Shown here piece by piece: positions 1-8,627 of a stretch of DNA of 64,000 bases; positions within the stretch are counted from its first letter, which is position 1, and every line of letters starts with the position of its first letter. The position numbers and the translations under genes were made by a program. This DNA is from JAVBJN01 sp031546985 (GTDB lineage Bacteria > Bacteroidota > Bacteroidia > Chitinophagales > Chitinophagaceae), in contig JAVBJN010000071.1 in NCBI GenBank assembly GCA_031546985.1, positions 67,122 through 131,121 of the forward strand, given 5' to 3'. The notes below the pieces were generated by a model. It ran no database searches. It was not told the DNA's origin and saw only the letters and a list, made by a program, of their open reading frames with translations.

Positions 1-648
1 TCGCAGTTTAACCAGTTTAGCAATATGCAAACGCTGCTAAACGTAACCAAACGTTTTGGGCATAAAAAAAGTAGCACGCAAAAACGAATGAAAATAAACC
101 TGTTTGGCGATGCCAACAGCAATGGTGTTAAAGATGAAAATGAAAAATGGCTACAGGGCATTATTGTAGAAACCGGGGGCGCTACCGCTATTAGTAACAC
201 CAAAGGTGAGCTCTCTTTTAAAAACGTACCGGTGGGCAACATTAGCCTGCAGGTATTGCCAGGCTCGCTGTGGAGCCATAACCAACCGGTGCAGGTATCG
301 CTGCATAAAAACACAAGCGTAACAGTACCGTTGGTTAAAAGCGGTAAAATTACCGGCAGCATTGTACCCGCTTATGAAAAGTACCAGCAAAAAGGATTTA
401 ACCTCGAGGGTATACGGGTGCAGGTAACCGACGAGCAGGGCCATTTGTACAGCACCCTCTCTGACGAAAACGGCAATTTTGTTTTCTCCCTACCCGAAAA
501 TAAGTACACAGTGTTTATCGACGATGCGGGCCAGCCCTTCCAGATTACCAACCCCAAGCAGGAGATAAAAGTAAGCCAGGATAAGAGCACCCCCATGACC
601 TTTACCCTTACCGACCACAGTCGTAAAGTAGATGTAAAGAAGTTTTAA
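1..648 (+). CDS. C-terminal part of a surface protein with repeated carboxypeptidase-regulatory-like / SdrD-B-like beta domains (5' truncated)
   Basis: The reading frame is open from base 1, so this is the tail of a larger protein whose start lies outside the window. A domain near the edge reads KINLFGDANSNGVKDENEKW, the calcium-binding-like DxNxNGxxDxxE pattern of SdrD-B domains. A second beta-sandwich follows (EGIRVQVTDEQGHLYSTLSD), a typical carboxypeptidase-regulatory-like fold. There is no C-terminal sorting domain and no transmembrane helix in the visible part, which ends in a basic KVDVKKF. Large Bacteroidota surface or outer-membrane proteins often carry such domains as structural spacers. 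The function of the whole protein cannot be read from this fragment. Confidence 0.7.
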   Translation, partial: SQFNQFSNMQTLLNVTKRFGHKKSSTQKRMKINLFGDANSNGVKDENEKWLQGIIVETGGATAISNTKGELSFKNVPVGNISLQVLPGSLWSHNQPVQVSLHKNTSVTVPLVKSGKITGSIVPAYEKYQQKGFNLEGIRVQVTDEQGHLYSTLSDENGNFVFSLPENKYTVFIDDAGQPFQITNPKQEIKVSQDKSTPMTFTLTDHSRKVDVKKF

Positions 649-824
649 TTTTAAATGCTTTGCACGGTTTATGTGCCCCCTTCAAAGATTTTTTATCGCA
701 ATAAAGTTGCCATGCTGCAACTGCCTCCTTTGCCCAATCGGTTAGGCAAATGCTACTCTTCTTTTTTCTCATACTACACCAGTGATAGGACAGGACTTAG
801 GGCAGACTTGCCAAAGGATAAAAA

Positions 825-854
825 AGCAGGCCACCCCGATCGGGGTGGCCTGCT
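825..854 (-). terminator. Perfect 15-bp palindromic terminator of the decayed OmpA gene
   Basis: The half-site agcaggccaccccga is followed directly by its exact complement. On the minus strand the stem is followed by a run of five T, giving a standard intrinsic terminator. It lies 25 bases past the stop codon of the OmpA remnant. On the plus strand no T run follows, so it is a weaker fit for the gene ending at 648. Confidence 0.7.
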
Positions 855-878
855 ATAAACGCCTCACTTAACCAAAAG

Positions 879-1030
879 TTACTTCTCTAATATCTGGAAT
901 TCCGTTCGCCGGTTTTTGGGTGTTCGGTTTCGGTATATCTGGTACAATCGCTGCATTTTACAACGGATTGGATTACGCCGTAACCGCCATTCTCTATCCG
1001 CTTACCCGCCCTCACCTTTTGTTCACAAAA
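879..1030 (-). pseudogene. Frameshifted remnant of an OmpA-family C-terminal domain
   Basis: One minus-strand frame reads GYGVIQSVVKCSDC followed by TETEHPK. The next frame continues NRRTEFQILEK and a TAA stop. Joined, they make the hallmark end of the peptidoglycan-binding OmpA domain of Bacteroidota, where a GYG segment, a Cys-containing loop and EH-x-x-NRRTEFKI occur in this order. Adding one A to a five-A run at about positions 915-919 restores a single frame. Upstream the frame closes at a TGA (1031-1033) with no start codon, and the rest of a normal OmpA protein is absent. This is therefore a truncated and frameshifted relic, still followed by its terminator at 825-854. Confidence 0.7.
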
Positions 1031-1355
1031 TCATTTATCAAGCATTAAAAGCTACACAAACAAATATAGATATTATTTAATCAATAATAATATGCTTGTT
1101 TTCAATATTTTATAATTATAACAACCCGGCAAAGCATCACATGATCATTATTTTAATATTTATTATTATAATATATAATATGGTATTTTTGATACCCCAT
1201 TTAACAGGAATAAAAACCCTTTTATACCTGCTTAAATGGTAAATTAAAGACCTGATAATACTAAATTGAATATGTTTAATATATAAAAGCAAAAAGAAAA
1301 CAAAGCAATACGCATTTTGCAACAATGCCACTTACCTACCGGCATTTTGGAGCAT

Positions 1356-1380
1356 AAAAAAGCCTCCCGGAAAGGGAGGC
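1356..1380 (-). terminator. Intrinsic terminator of the NarL-type two-component operon
   Basis: On the minus strand the stem gcctccc-tttcc-gggaggc is followed by a six-T run. It begins about 30 bases past the response-regulator stop codon. Confidence 0.9.
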
Positions 1381-1411
1381 AAATGGATTGCAGTAAAAAC
1401 AAACAAAAATC

Positions 1412-2083
1412 TTAGAGTTCGCTCATTTTAACGATGCCGTTTTTAATGGCAAATTTGATAACGCCTACTACATTTTTGGCGCCAATGCGCTTGGTAATAC
1501 TGTTGCGGTACAATTCTACTGTACGCTCAGAGAGGAATATCTCTTTGCTGATCTCCTTGGCGGTTTTCTCTTTACACAACAGGCGCACAATCTCAATATC
1601 GTTTTGCGAAAACTCAAAATCGGCAATCTTAATCTTCACATTGTCGTCCTTCATAGATACCCGGTTCACAATATGGTTACGGGCTTCCTGGCAGAAATAC
1701 TCCTTACCTTCCATCACGGTATCTACAGCATCCAGAAACTCATTCTGGTCGTCACTTTTCAGCACATATGCGTTTACCCCGGCGTAAAACATTTTTACGA
1801 TGGCCTCTTCTTCAAAACTAAAAGTATAGGCAATAATGCGGGTTTCGGGCAGGTGGTAGCGTATTTCTTTTACAATGGTATCGCCGGTGGTATCCGGAAA
1901 AGAATAATCAATTACTACTAATTCCGGCTTATGTTCCAGGGCCAGTTCCAGGGCAGTTTTGCCTTCGTGCGCATGCCAGAAGTTTCCCGCTCTCGATTCC
2001 AGCAGCAATTTAATCCCATTAATGATCATGATATGATCGTCAATTGCCAGCACACTAATCCTTTTCTCATTTGATTTGCTCAT
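1412..2083 (-). CDS. NarL/LuxR-family response regulator
   Basis: A 223-residue two-domain regulator. The receiver domain (about residues 8-125) has the acidic pair D15-D16, the phosphate-accepting D59 in VVIDYSFPD, T87 and K109, so all catalytic positions are present. The C-terminal helix-turn-helix (about 160-217) contains AKEISKEIFLSERTVELYR, the GerE/LuxR DNA-reading helix. Its ATG overlaps the TGA of the upstream kinase as ATGA, which indicates translational coupling. The protein is therefore the partner of the TPR histidine kinase encoded at 2080-3906. Its target genes are not evident from the window. Confidence 0.93.
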   Translation of the reverse strand: MSKSNEKRISVLAIDDHIMIINGIKLLLESRAGNFWHAHEGKTALELALEHKPELVVIDYSFPDTTGDTIVKEIRYHLPETRIIAYTFSFEEEAIVKMFYAGVNAYVLKSDDQNEFLDAVDTVMEGKEYFCQEARNHIVNRVSMKDDNVKIKIADFEFSQNDIEIVRLLCKEKTAKEISKEIFLSERTVELYRNSITKRIGAKNVVGVIKFAIKNGIVKMSEL

Positions 2084-3906
2084 AACGGAACTACAATTTT
2101 AATGTCATATCCCTGCGGATATTGATTATTAATATGAATACGCCCTTTAATCTGGGCTACCCGTGCCTTGATATTGCTCAGGCCCTGGCCATCTTTGTCC
2201 ATATGTCCGGCCGGAAACCCTTTACCATCGTCGCAGTAATCAAGCTGCAACGTTTGCTCTGTTTTACTCACCTTCACGTTAATGTGAGAAGAGTCGGCAT
2301 GCTTTACCGAGTTATTCACCAGCTCCTGCATCACACGCAGCAATTGGTTGTATTTTTCGAAACTCAATGGCAATGAATTTTCATCACAATCCACACTGTA
2401 ATCCACACCGGTAACCCGTTTGGTCTTACGCAGCAGATCTTCTGTCTCCTTTACCAAATCGCGGCTAAAATACGCTTTATCCTGCTTTAATTCACGTGAA
2501 AGGTCGCGTACCGTATTAAGTGTATTGGTCAATTGCTCTTCCAGTTCTTTAAGATCTACCTTTCCGGTCCTGTTTTTTTGCATAGCGCTTACCACCAGCA
2601 TTTTGGAATAGAACAGCATAGGGCCTATCTGGTCGTGTACATTACGGGCCAGGTTTACCCGCGCTTCGGTATATTTTTTATTCTGGTTGTACCGCATGCG
2701 GTAAAAGATAACCAACACCGCCAGCACAAACGACAGGAAAGCCAGCGCCATAATCCAGGTAAAGGTGGTCATCCGGATTTTTTCGCGGCGGGCTTCTTCC
2801 AGGTGTTCGCGGCTCTGCAGCAATTCGGTTTGTGCAAAAAGGCTTTTGTTGAGGTCAGAGATGGTGTTGCGCAGCAACGAATCTACCAGCACCCTTGAAG
2901 TGTTAAGTGCCGCATACGCCCTGGCATAATCTCCCTTTTTCTGGAAAGTGCCTGCCAAACCCTGGTAATAAGAAATATCGTTATCAATAATGCCACGGTT
3001 ATAACTGCGGGTGCGGTAAAGCCCCAGGTACTTCTGGCTGCTATCGGTATTTAACGAAGCGTACAGGTTGGCCAGGCGTATGTTTACCGAAGACCTGTAA
3101 TGCTCCTGTTGCGGCGCAGGAAATCCCTTGCTGCTCACAATATTGCGAAGCGCGTACAACATATCGAACTGCCCCACGGTATCGCCCAGTAAAGTATAGC
3201 GGTAATACATGGCATTGAGGTACTGGTACTGGATATTGTACCAATAAGCCCCCAGCGCATCGGTTTGGCGGGCAGCTTTTTTGCGTATATAAGCCAGGTC
3301 GTCTACGAAGTTGGTAAGTCCATTAAGGTTGCCCGTTTTCTGAAAATACGCGGCCATGGTACTGTACAATACCGTAATCTGGTTAATGAGCTTAGGCTCG
3401 CTGGCATATGTAGTATGCTTTACCACATAATTGCATACCGGAGCTATTTCACTAAATTTCTGTAGTGCCTTTTCATAACTCTGATTGTTGATATACAGGG
3501 TAATGATAAATTGGTAACTGCGAATTACAGACTGTACAAAACGGTTTTGGCTGGCAATTTGCAATGCCTGCTCGTTGTAGCAAACCGCCATACCAGCGTT
3601 CTTCTGCCCTATCGCATGCGAAGCCGCCAGGTGGTAGTAGTTGCATTGCTGTGCCTTAAGATTCGAATCTGAAAAAGCGGCTACGCGGTACACCTCCAGG
3701 TATTTTTCAACACCCGGAGCATAGATGACCGGTACCAGCAGCGAATCATACTGCCTGGCCAATGCCGTGGGCGACACATCGCCACCGGCATACTGCGCCC
3801 GAAGCTGTTCCAGCATCTGCCATGGGCTGGTTTGCGCCTTTAAAGACGCTACACATGGCAGGAGAAACAGTAAACAGATAAGGCTCACTTTTTTCATTTG
3901 CTTCAT
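2080..3906 (-). CDS. TPR-containing NarX/HisKA_3-type sensor histidine kinase
   Basis: The protein has a signal peptide (MKKVSLICLLFLLPCVASLKA). A long helical TPR-like extracytoplasmic region of about 330 residues follows, then one transmembrane helix (TWIMALAFLSFVLAVLVIFY). The kinase core has a HisKA_3 dimerisation motif, LARNVHDQIGPML, with the phospho-acceptor His. The ATPase domain has N-box ELVNNSVKHA and G boxes DDGKGF and GQGLSNIKARV. The frame could open at a TTG at 3927, but an ATG at 3906, or one at 3897 right before the signal peptide, is more likely. It forms an operon with the response regulator at 1412-2083. TPR sensor regions in Bacteroidota kinases probably mediate protein contacts, and the signal sensed is unknown. 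Confidence 0.9.
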   Translation of the reverse strand: MKQMKKVSLICLLFLLPCVASLKAQTSPWQMLEQLRAQYAGGDVSPTALARQYDSLLVPVIYAPGVEKYLEVYRVAAFSDSNLKAQQCNYYHLAASHAIGQKNAGMAVCYNEQALQIASQNRFVQSVIRSYQFIITLYINNQSYEKALQKFSEIAPVCNYVVKHTTYASEPKLINQITVLYSTMAAYFQKTGNLNGLTNFVDDLAYIRKKAARQTDALGAYWYNIQYQYLNAMYYRYTLLGDTVGQFDMLYALRNIVSSKGFPAPQQEHYRSSVNIRLANLYASLNTDSSQKYLGLYRTRSYNRGIIDNDISYYQGLAGTFQKKGDYARAYAALNTSRVLVDSLLRNTISDLNKSLFAQTELLQSREHLEEARREKIRMTTFTWIMALAFLSFVLAVLVIFYRMRYNQNKKYTEARVNLARNVHDQIGPMLFYSKMLVVSAMQKNRTGKVDLKELEEQLTNTLNTVRDLSRELKQDKAYFSRDLVKETEDLLRKTKRVTGVDYSVDCDENSLPLSFEKYNQLLRVMQELVNNSVKHADSSHINVKVSKTEQTLQLDYCDDGKGFPAGHMDKDGQGLSNIKARVAQIKGRIHINNQYPQGYDIKIVVPL

Positions 3907-4029
3907 TTTGAAGTAAAAATATTTCAAATATTATTTTTTTGTTATTTGAAGTATTTATTATAAAATATGATTATCACAACATTTTTAAACTTTTTTCGTC
4001 TGCTGTTTTTTTCGGGATTTTTTTGCGAA

Positions 4030-4521
4030 CTAAAAAAGAGTCTGGACGCCGGAACTAAGCTTTTGCTCATGTGCCAGTAACCACTGCTTTCGGCTTACTC
4101 CGGCTGCATAACCGGTAAGTCCGCCGCCCTGGCCCAGAATTCTGTGACAAGGGATCATAATCAGAATCGGATTTTTTCCGTTTGCACTACCTACGGCCCT
4201 GCTGCTATCGGGATCAGCAATTTTTTTGGCTATATCATTATAAGCCTGGGTTTTCCCAAAATGGACGCGTTGCACTTCCAACCATACCAGCTGCTGGAAT
4301 GTACTGCCTTCGGGTAGTAACGGTAATTCAAATTGTTTGAGGGTACCTTTAAAGTACTCGTGCAATTGTTTCACGGCAAGTGCCGTAAGAGAAGAAGGGG
4401 AAGTATAAATTGATGGCTGTTGAATAGTATCAAAGTAAACCCTGCGGATGTACTTGTCATCCGCTTCAATGATTATTTTGCCGATTGGCGAAAAGTACTC
4501 GTCGATATAGGGCCAGTTCAT
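4030..4521 (-). CDS. ogt: Methylated-DNA--[protein]-cysteine S-methyltransferase
   Basis: This suicide repair protein transfers the methyl group from O6-methylguanine or O4-methylthymine in DNA to its own cysteine. The active-site motif IPCHRI is present with C125. It is preceded by RAVGSANGKNPI, the helix-turn-helix and Asn-hinge region of the family. The N-terminal RNase-H-like subdomain is short, as in Ogt-type proteins, and the length of 163 residues is normal. It is transcribed alone, upstream of the two-component genes in the same direction but 124 bases away. Adaptive-response regulation by an Ada protein cannot be judged here. Confidence 0.95.
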   Translation of the reverse strand: MNWPYIDEYFSPIGKIIIEADDKYIRRVYFDTIQQPSIYTSPSSLTALAVKQLHEYFKGTLKQFELPLLPEGSTFQQLVWLEVQRVHFGKTQAYNDIAKKIADPDSSRAVGSANGKNPILIMIPCHRILGQGGGLTGYAAGVSRKQWLLAHEQKLSSGVQTLF

Positions 4522-4977
4522 CAGCTTTAGTAAAAAACAGGTAAAATTAGGTAAAAACTACTTTGCATCATCATTTTATTTTCCATGCTATTTGTGCGCT
4601 CCGCTCAGGAAAAAGCCCTATCGCACAACTACATAGACAGGCAAAAGGGTCTTGGGGGTTAGGAGCCTACCCCATTTTTTTTCTGCACACACACTGGCAC
4701 GGAAAATGCTATTAAATATAATCTTCTTCTTCTTACCAGCAAAAAATAATAGGACCCGAAAAGCACAACGCTATAATCTAAAATTTTTTATAAATTTTTA
4801 TAAATTACATTTTATAAAAATTTATTACATACAAATTCATCCTTTAATAGCTTGTAATGCAGTGTTTAAGCCTCGCAAAACTGCAAGCGCTCATATGAGT
4901 GTTGGCACATATAAGATATTGGGCTCTAAAACTTCCATTCGGGAACCGAAATCGGCTAAAACCCAATAGCGACGGGC
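4522..4977. other. Gene-free AT-rich stretch
   Basis: Only a frame starting at 4652 spans part of this stretch. Its product is low-complexity (Phe, Lys, Asn) and it has no promoter or family signature. I see no repeat, RNA gene or mobile element. A weak inverted arrangement of ccc and ggg near 4955-4980 is not a convincing terminator. Confidence 0.5.
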
Positions 4978-5008
4978 TTTTTATTTCAAAACCAAGTCCC
5001 TATTTTCG
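4978..5008 (+). promoter_or_regulatory. Probable promoter of the 20-residue micro-ORF
   Basis: TTTT at 4978-4981, a 19-base spacer, then TATTTTCG at 5001-5008. This differs from the Bacteroidota consensus TTTG-N19-TAnnTTTG by one base in each box, and the spacing is exact. A start near 5014 would give a leader of about 90 bases containing a small acccgt/acgggt hairpin. Confidence 0.45.
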
Positions 5009-5105
5009 TAATCGTTAATCACAAAGGCGCCAGTAGATTGACCCCGTGATTGCCGAAAAACGGGTACCAAAGAGTAGGCAAGAACCAACCTAATACCACA
5101 AAATC

Positions 5106-5168
5106 ATGAACATCCTGGTAAACCTGCTGAACGTGATCATGGGCCTGATTTCCTCTCTGTTAGGATAA
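5106..5168 (+). CDS. 20-residue hydrophobic micro-peptide (unknown function)
   Basis: ATG to TAA encodes 20 residues, MNILVNLLNVIMGLISSLLG. The peptide is uncharged and rich in Leu, Ile and Val, with Asn and Ser spaced so that one helix face is polar. It has the look of an amphipathic or membrane-inserting helix, as seen in type I toxin peptides or phenol-soluble-modulin-like peptides. The frame is isolated between a probable promoter (4978-5008) and a strong 16-bp-stem terminator (5204-5239), so it sits in its own small transcription unit of about 230 bases. Protein level evidence is needed because a frame this short can arise by chance. I do not recognise a family. Alternatively the transcript may act as a small RNA. 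Confidence 0.4.
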   Translation: MNILVNLLNVIMGLISSLLG

Positions 5169-5203
5169 TCTCCCCCTGAACAATCCTGTTAAAGGATTTG
5201 ATA

Positions 5204-5239
5204 AATAAAACGAGTGCACTGCGGTGCACTCGTTTTATT
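5204..5239 (+). terminator. Strong bidirectional terminator after the micro-ORF
   Basis: A perfect 16-bp stem (aataaaacgagtgcac and its complement) closes a tgcg loop. The outer A/T pairs provide T runs on both strands. It begins 36 bases past the micro-ORF stop. Confidence 0.9.
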
Positions 5240-5350
5240 TTGCCCCTGCCCTTGCTTTTGGTTCTTAACCACTGAGGTAAAAAGAAGAAACAATTAGCCA
5301 CCGAGACCTGGCAGGTGCGGAGAGAAGAATCGAATAGCTGGTTTCAGGTA

Positions 5351-5382
5351 AAAAAACAGGCCCCGCATTGCTGCGGGGCCTG
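5351..5382 (-). terminator. Intrinsic terminator of the rpsL-rpsG-fusA operon
   Basis: On the minus strand the 11-bp stem caggccccgca with a 4-base loop is followed by a seven-T run. It lies 28 bases past the fusA stop. Confidence 0.92.
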
Positions 5383-5409
5383 ACAGGTTTTATATAAATG
5401 CCTTAGAAA

Positions 5410-7554
5410 TTAAGCATTAACTTTTCCTTTCACCTTAGCGATAACTGTTTCAGCTACGTTAGTAGGTGCAGGAGCGTAGTGACTGAATTCCATGGTAGAA
5501 GCAGCACGGCCGGAAGACAGTGAACGCAGTTGGGTTACATAACCGAACATTTCGCTCAATGGCACTTTAGCCTTGATTACCTGAGCACCAGCTCTTGAAT
5601 CCATACCTTCCAGCATACCACGACGACGGTTCAGGTCACCTGTTACGTCACCCATGTATTGGTCTGGGGTAGTTACTTCTACTTTCATGATTGGTTCCAG
5701 CAGTACTGGTTTCGCTTTGGCACCAGCCTCACGGAAACCTTGCTTAGCGCAAAGTTCGAAAGACATAGCATCGGAATCCACTGCGTGGAAGCTACCGTCA
5801 AATACGCGGATCTTCATGTTGTCTACCGGGAAGTTAGCCAGTACACCATTACCCATTGAGTTTTCGAAACCTTTGATGATCGCAGGAACGAACTCACGAG
5901 GGATAGATCCACCGAACAGGTCGTTTACGAACTGGAAGTTCTTCTCAGGGTTAGCTTCTTTCCAATCTGCATCGATAGGGCCCAGTTCAAACTGGATGTC
6001 GGCGAATTTACCGCGACCACCGGTTTGTTTTTTCAGGGTTTCACGGTGTGTAACAGAAACCTGGAAAGACTCTTTATAAGCAACCTGGGGAGCACCCTGG
6101 TTAATTTCAACTTTGAACTCACGCTTCATACGATCGATGATGATCTCCAGGTGCAGCTCACCCATACCTTGCAGGATGGTCTGTCCGGTTTCTTCATCGG
6201 TATTTACACGCAGGGTAGGATCTTCTTCTACCAGTTTAGCGATAGCCATACCCATTTTATCAACGTCGGCCTGAGTTTTAGGCTCAATAGCGATCGCGAT
6301 TACAGGCTCAGGGAAGGTCATAGACTCCAGAACGATCGGGTGAGACTCTACGCAAAGGGTATCACCGGTTTTGATGTCTTTGAAACCTACAGCAGCTCCG
6401 ATATCACCAGCTTCGATGAAATCGATTGGGTTCTGCTTGTTGGCGTGCATCTGCATGATACGGCTGATACGCTCGTTTTTACCGGTACGGGTATTGAGAA
6501 CGTAAGAACCAGCATCCAGGTGACCGGAATAAGCCCGGAAGAACGCCAGACGACCTACGAAAGGATCGGTCATGATTTTGAAAGCCAGTGCAGAGAATGG
6601 TTCTTTTGCATCTGGTTTACGGATTTCAGGCTCACCAGAATCGGGGTTGGTACCTTCGATAGCTTCGATATCAACAGGAGAAGGCAGGTAACGGCAAACC
6701 GCATCCAGCATTTTCTGTACACCTTTGTTTTTGAATGAAGAACCACACATCATTGGAATGATAGCGATTTCGCAAGTTGCGTTACGGATCGCGTTGTGGA
6801 TTTCAGCTTCGGTGATGGTGCTAGGATCTTCGAACCATTTGGTCATCAGATTCTCATCGTAAGAAGCTACAGCTTCGAGCAGGTTTGATCTCCACTCTTC
6901 AGCTTCTTCTTTCATATCGGCAGGAATTTCAATCTCCTGGTATTTAGCACCTTGTGTGCTGTCGTCCCAGATAATACCTTTCATGGTAATCAGGTCAACC
7001 ACACCTTTAAAATGATCTTCTGCACCGATAGGCAGTACCAAAGGCACAGGGTTTGCACCCAGCATCTCTTTAACCTGCTTAACTACGTTCAGGAAGTCAG
7101 CACCGGAACGGTCCATTTTGTTAACGAAACCGATACGTGGTACTTTATATTTGTTAGCCTGGCGCCAAACTGTTTCAGACTGAGGCTCTACACCCGATAC
7201 AGCGCAGAACAGGGAAACCAGACCATCCAGTACACGCAATGAACGCTCTACCTCTACAGTAAAGTCTACGTGACCCGGAGTATCAATGATATTGAATTTA
7301 TATGTCTTGGTATCAGAAGTTTTTTCACCCTGTACAGTTGGGAAGTTCCAAAAGCAGGTAGTAGCAGCAGAAGTGATGGTAATACCACGTTCTTGTTCCT
7401 GGGCCATCCAGTCCATGGTTGCTGCACCTTCGTGTACTTCACCAATTTTGTGTGTTTTTCCGGTGTAGTACAGAATACGCTCGGTAGTAGTCGTTTTACC
7501 GGCGTCAATGTGAGCCGCGATACCGATGTTGCGTTGAAAACGTAAGTCTGCCAT
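5410..7554 (-). CDS. fusA: Elongation factor G
   Basis: This ribosomal translocase GTPase has 714 residues, normal for the family. The G1 motif AHIDAGKTTTTERIL, G3 DTPGHVDF and G4 NKMD are intact. The domain IV region (GGRGKFADIQFE) and the C-terminal domain V (LSEMFGYVTQLRSLSSGRA) are present. It is the last gene of the str-type operon rpsL-rpsG-fusA. The usual fourth gene, tuf, is not here but at 52-53 kb. A 166-base gap holding a hairpin (7672-7694) separates it from rpsG, so fusA output may be tuned separately from the ribosomal proteins. Confidence 0.98.
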   Translation of the reverse strand: MADLRFQRNIGIAAHIDAGKTTTTERILYYTGKTHKIGEVHEGAATMDWMAQEQERGITITSAATTCFWNFPTVQGEKTSDTKTYKFNIIDTPGHVDFTVEVERSLRVLDGLVSLFCAVSGVEPQSETVWRQANKYKVPRIGFVNKMDRSGADFLNVVKQVKEMLGANPVPLVLPIGAEDHFKGVVDLITMKGIIWDDSTQGAKYQEIEIPADMKEEAEEWRSNLLEAVASYDENLMTKWFEDPSTITEAEIHNAIRNATCEIAIIPMMCGSSFKNKGVQKMLDAVCRYLPSPVDIEAIEGTNPDSGEPEIRKPDAKEPFSALAFKIMTDPFVGRLAFFRAYSGHLDAGSYVLNTRTGKNERISRIMQMHANKQNPIDFIEAGDIGAAVGFKDIKTGDTLCVESHPIVLESMTFPEPVIAIAIEPKTQADVDKMGMAIAKLVEEDPTLRVNTDEETGQTILQGMGELHLEIIIDRMKREFKVEINQGAPQVAYKESFQVSVTHRETLKKQTGGRGKFADIQFELGPIDADWKEANPEKNFQFVNDLFGGSIPREFVPAIIKGFENSMGNGVLANFPVDNMKIRVFDGSFHAVDSDAMSFELCAKQGFREAGAKAKPVLLEPIMKVEVTTPDQYMGDVTGDLNRRRGMLEGMDSRAGAQVIKAKVPLSEMFGYVTQLRSLSSGRAASTMEFSHYAPAPTNVAETVIAKVKGKVNA

Positions 7555-7671
7555 AAAGCGTGTTGTTGTTTTTTAATACAATTGGGCGCAAAGGTAAACT
7601 TTTTTTAATAAAAAAGGACCTACTGCTTTCCCGCGAAAAGATGTTTTCGAAAAAATTAATGTTAACCAAAA

Positions 7672-7694
7672 CAGGCTACCCTGCGGATAGCCTG
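7672..7694 (-). terminator. Hairpin between rpsG and fusA, possible attenuator
   Basis: Arms CAGGCTA and TAGCCTG enclose a 9-base loop. On the minus strand the hairpin is followed by TTTTGG, a short T run, so it may stop part of the transcripts before fusA. Confidence 0.5.
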
Positions 7695-7720
7695 CCTCGA
7701 AATATGCTGAATGAAATTCA

Positions 7721-8188
7721 TTAAACTCTGAAGTGAGAGAATGCCTTGTTGGCTTCAGCCATTTTGTGAATGTCTTCTTTCTTTTTGAAAGCTCCACCTT
7801 CACCTTTTGCAGCTGCTACGATTTCAGCAGACAATTTGTCGGCCATTGTTCTGCCGTTACGATCACGAGAGAAACGGATCAACCATTTCATGCTCAGAGA
7901 GATCTTACGGTCAGGACGAATTTCGGTAGGAATCTGGAAAGTAGAACCACCAATACGACGGCTGCGTACTTCTACTGCAGGCGTAACATTAGAGATTGCT
8001 TTTTTCCACATTTCATAACCATTTTCACCGGTTTGTTTTTCTACCAATGCCAGAGCATCGTAGAAAATGGTCATCGCGGTACTTTTTTTACCATCCCACA
8101 TCAGACAGTTTACAAAACGTGTAACTGACTTATCGTTATATGTTGGATCAGGAGCTAAAGGCAGCTTCTTAGCTTGTGTCTTCCTCAT
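7721..8188 (-). CDS. rpsG: 30S ribosomal protein S7
   Basis: The 155-residue protein shows the S7 primary 16S-rRNA-binding features: RKTQAKKLPLAPDP at the N-terminus, FVNCLMWDGKKSTA, and VEVRSRRIGGSTFQIPTEIR. The last of these is the conserved beta-hairpin contacting the 3' major domain. It is the middle gene of rpsL-rpsG-fusA, 32 bases after rpsL. S7 is the operon's autoregulator in other bacteria, but no equivalent binding site can be assigned by eye here. Confidence 0.98.
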   Translation of the reverse strand: MRKTQAKKLPLAPDPTYNDKSVTRFVNCLMWDGKKSTAMTIFYDALALVEKQTGENGYEMWKKAISNVTPAVEVRSRRIGGSTFQIPTEIRPDRKISLSMKWLIRFSRDRNGRTMADKLSAEIVAAAKGEGGAFKKKEDIHKMAEANKAFSHFRV

Positions 8189-8220
8189 GACTTACTGTAT
8201 ATTAATTAGATTGAAGTAAA

Positions 8221-8601
8221 TTATTTCTTAACTTTTTCGCGTTTGGTACCGTATTTAGAGCGGCTTTGTTTACGGCCTTTAACACCGGCAGTATCCAGAG
8301 CACCACGAACGATATGGTAACGCACACCTGGTAAATCCTTAACACGACCACCACGAATCAGAACGATAGAGTGTTCTTGCAGGTTGTGACCTTCACCAGG
8401 AATATAAGCAATAACCTCAATTTTATTAGTCAGACGAACTTTAGCTACTTTACGTAACGCTGAGTTTGGCTTCTTAGGCGTTGTAGTATAAACGCGGGTG
8501 CAAACACCGCGACGTTGGGGGCAGGCATCCAAAGCACGAGACTTAGACTTGGCCTTAACGATTGTTCTTCCTTTTCTTACTAATTGTTGTATTGTAGGCA
8601 T
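8221..8601 (-). CDS. rpsL: 30S ribosomal protein S12
   Basis: The 126-residue decoding-centre protein carries the invariant TTPKKPNSALRKVAKVRL and PGEGHNLQEHSIVLIRGGRVKDLPGVRYH segments. The two lysines whose changes give streptomycin resistance in other bacteria (second Lys of PKKPNS and Lys of RVKDLPG) are wild type. It is the first gene of the operon, 27 bases downstream of a consensus -7 box. An ATG directly before PTIQQLVRKG gives the usual N-terminus. Confidence 0.98.
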   Translation of the reverse strand: MPTIQQLVRKGRTIVKAKSKSRALDACPQRRGVCTRVYTTTPKKPNSALRKVAKVRLTNKIEVIAYIPGEGHNLQEHSIVLIRGGRVKDLPGVRYHIVRGALDTAGVKGRKQSRSKYGTKREKVKK

Positions 8602-8627
8602 TCTATTCCAGAATTTTTTACGGACTG

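Larger units (their letters stand above)
649..1411. other. Intergenic region with a decayed OmpA tail and an AT-rich stretch
   Basis: No intact gene is visible in these 760 bases. The region holds a perfect 30-bp palindrome (825-854), the degraded OmpA C-terminus (879-1030, minus) and the response-regulator terminator (1356-1380). The piece from 1034 to 1350 is strongly AT-rich and contains only low-complexity chance reading frames. It looks like the site of gene decay. Confidence 0.6.

Noticed and set aside
1137..1331. A 64-codon minus-strand frame rich in Ile and Tyr
   Set aside because: Codon content follows the AT richness of the stretch, and the frame has no start signal or recognisable motif.
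4652..4969. A 105-codon plus-strand frame between ogt and the micro-ORF
   Set aside because: Low-complexity Phe/Lys/Asn composition, no promoter and no family resemblance.
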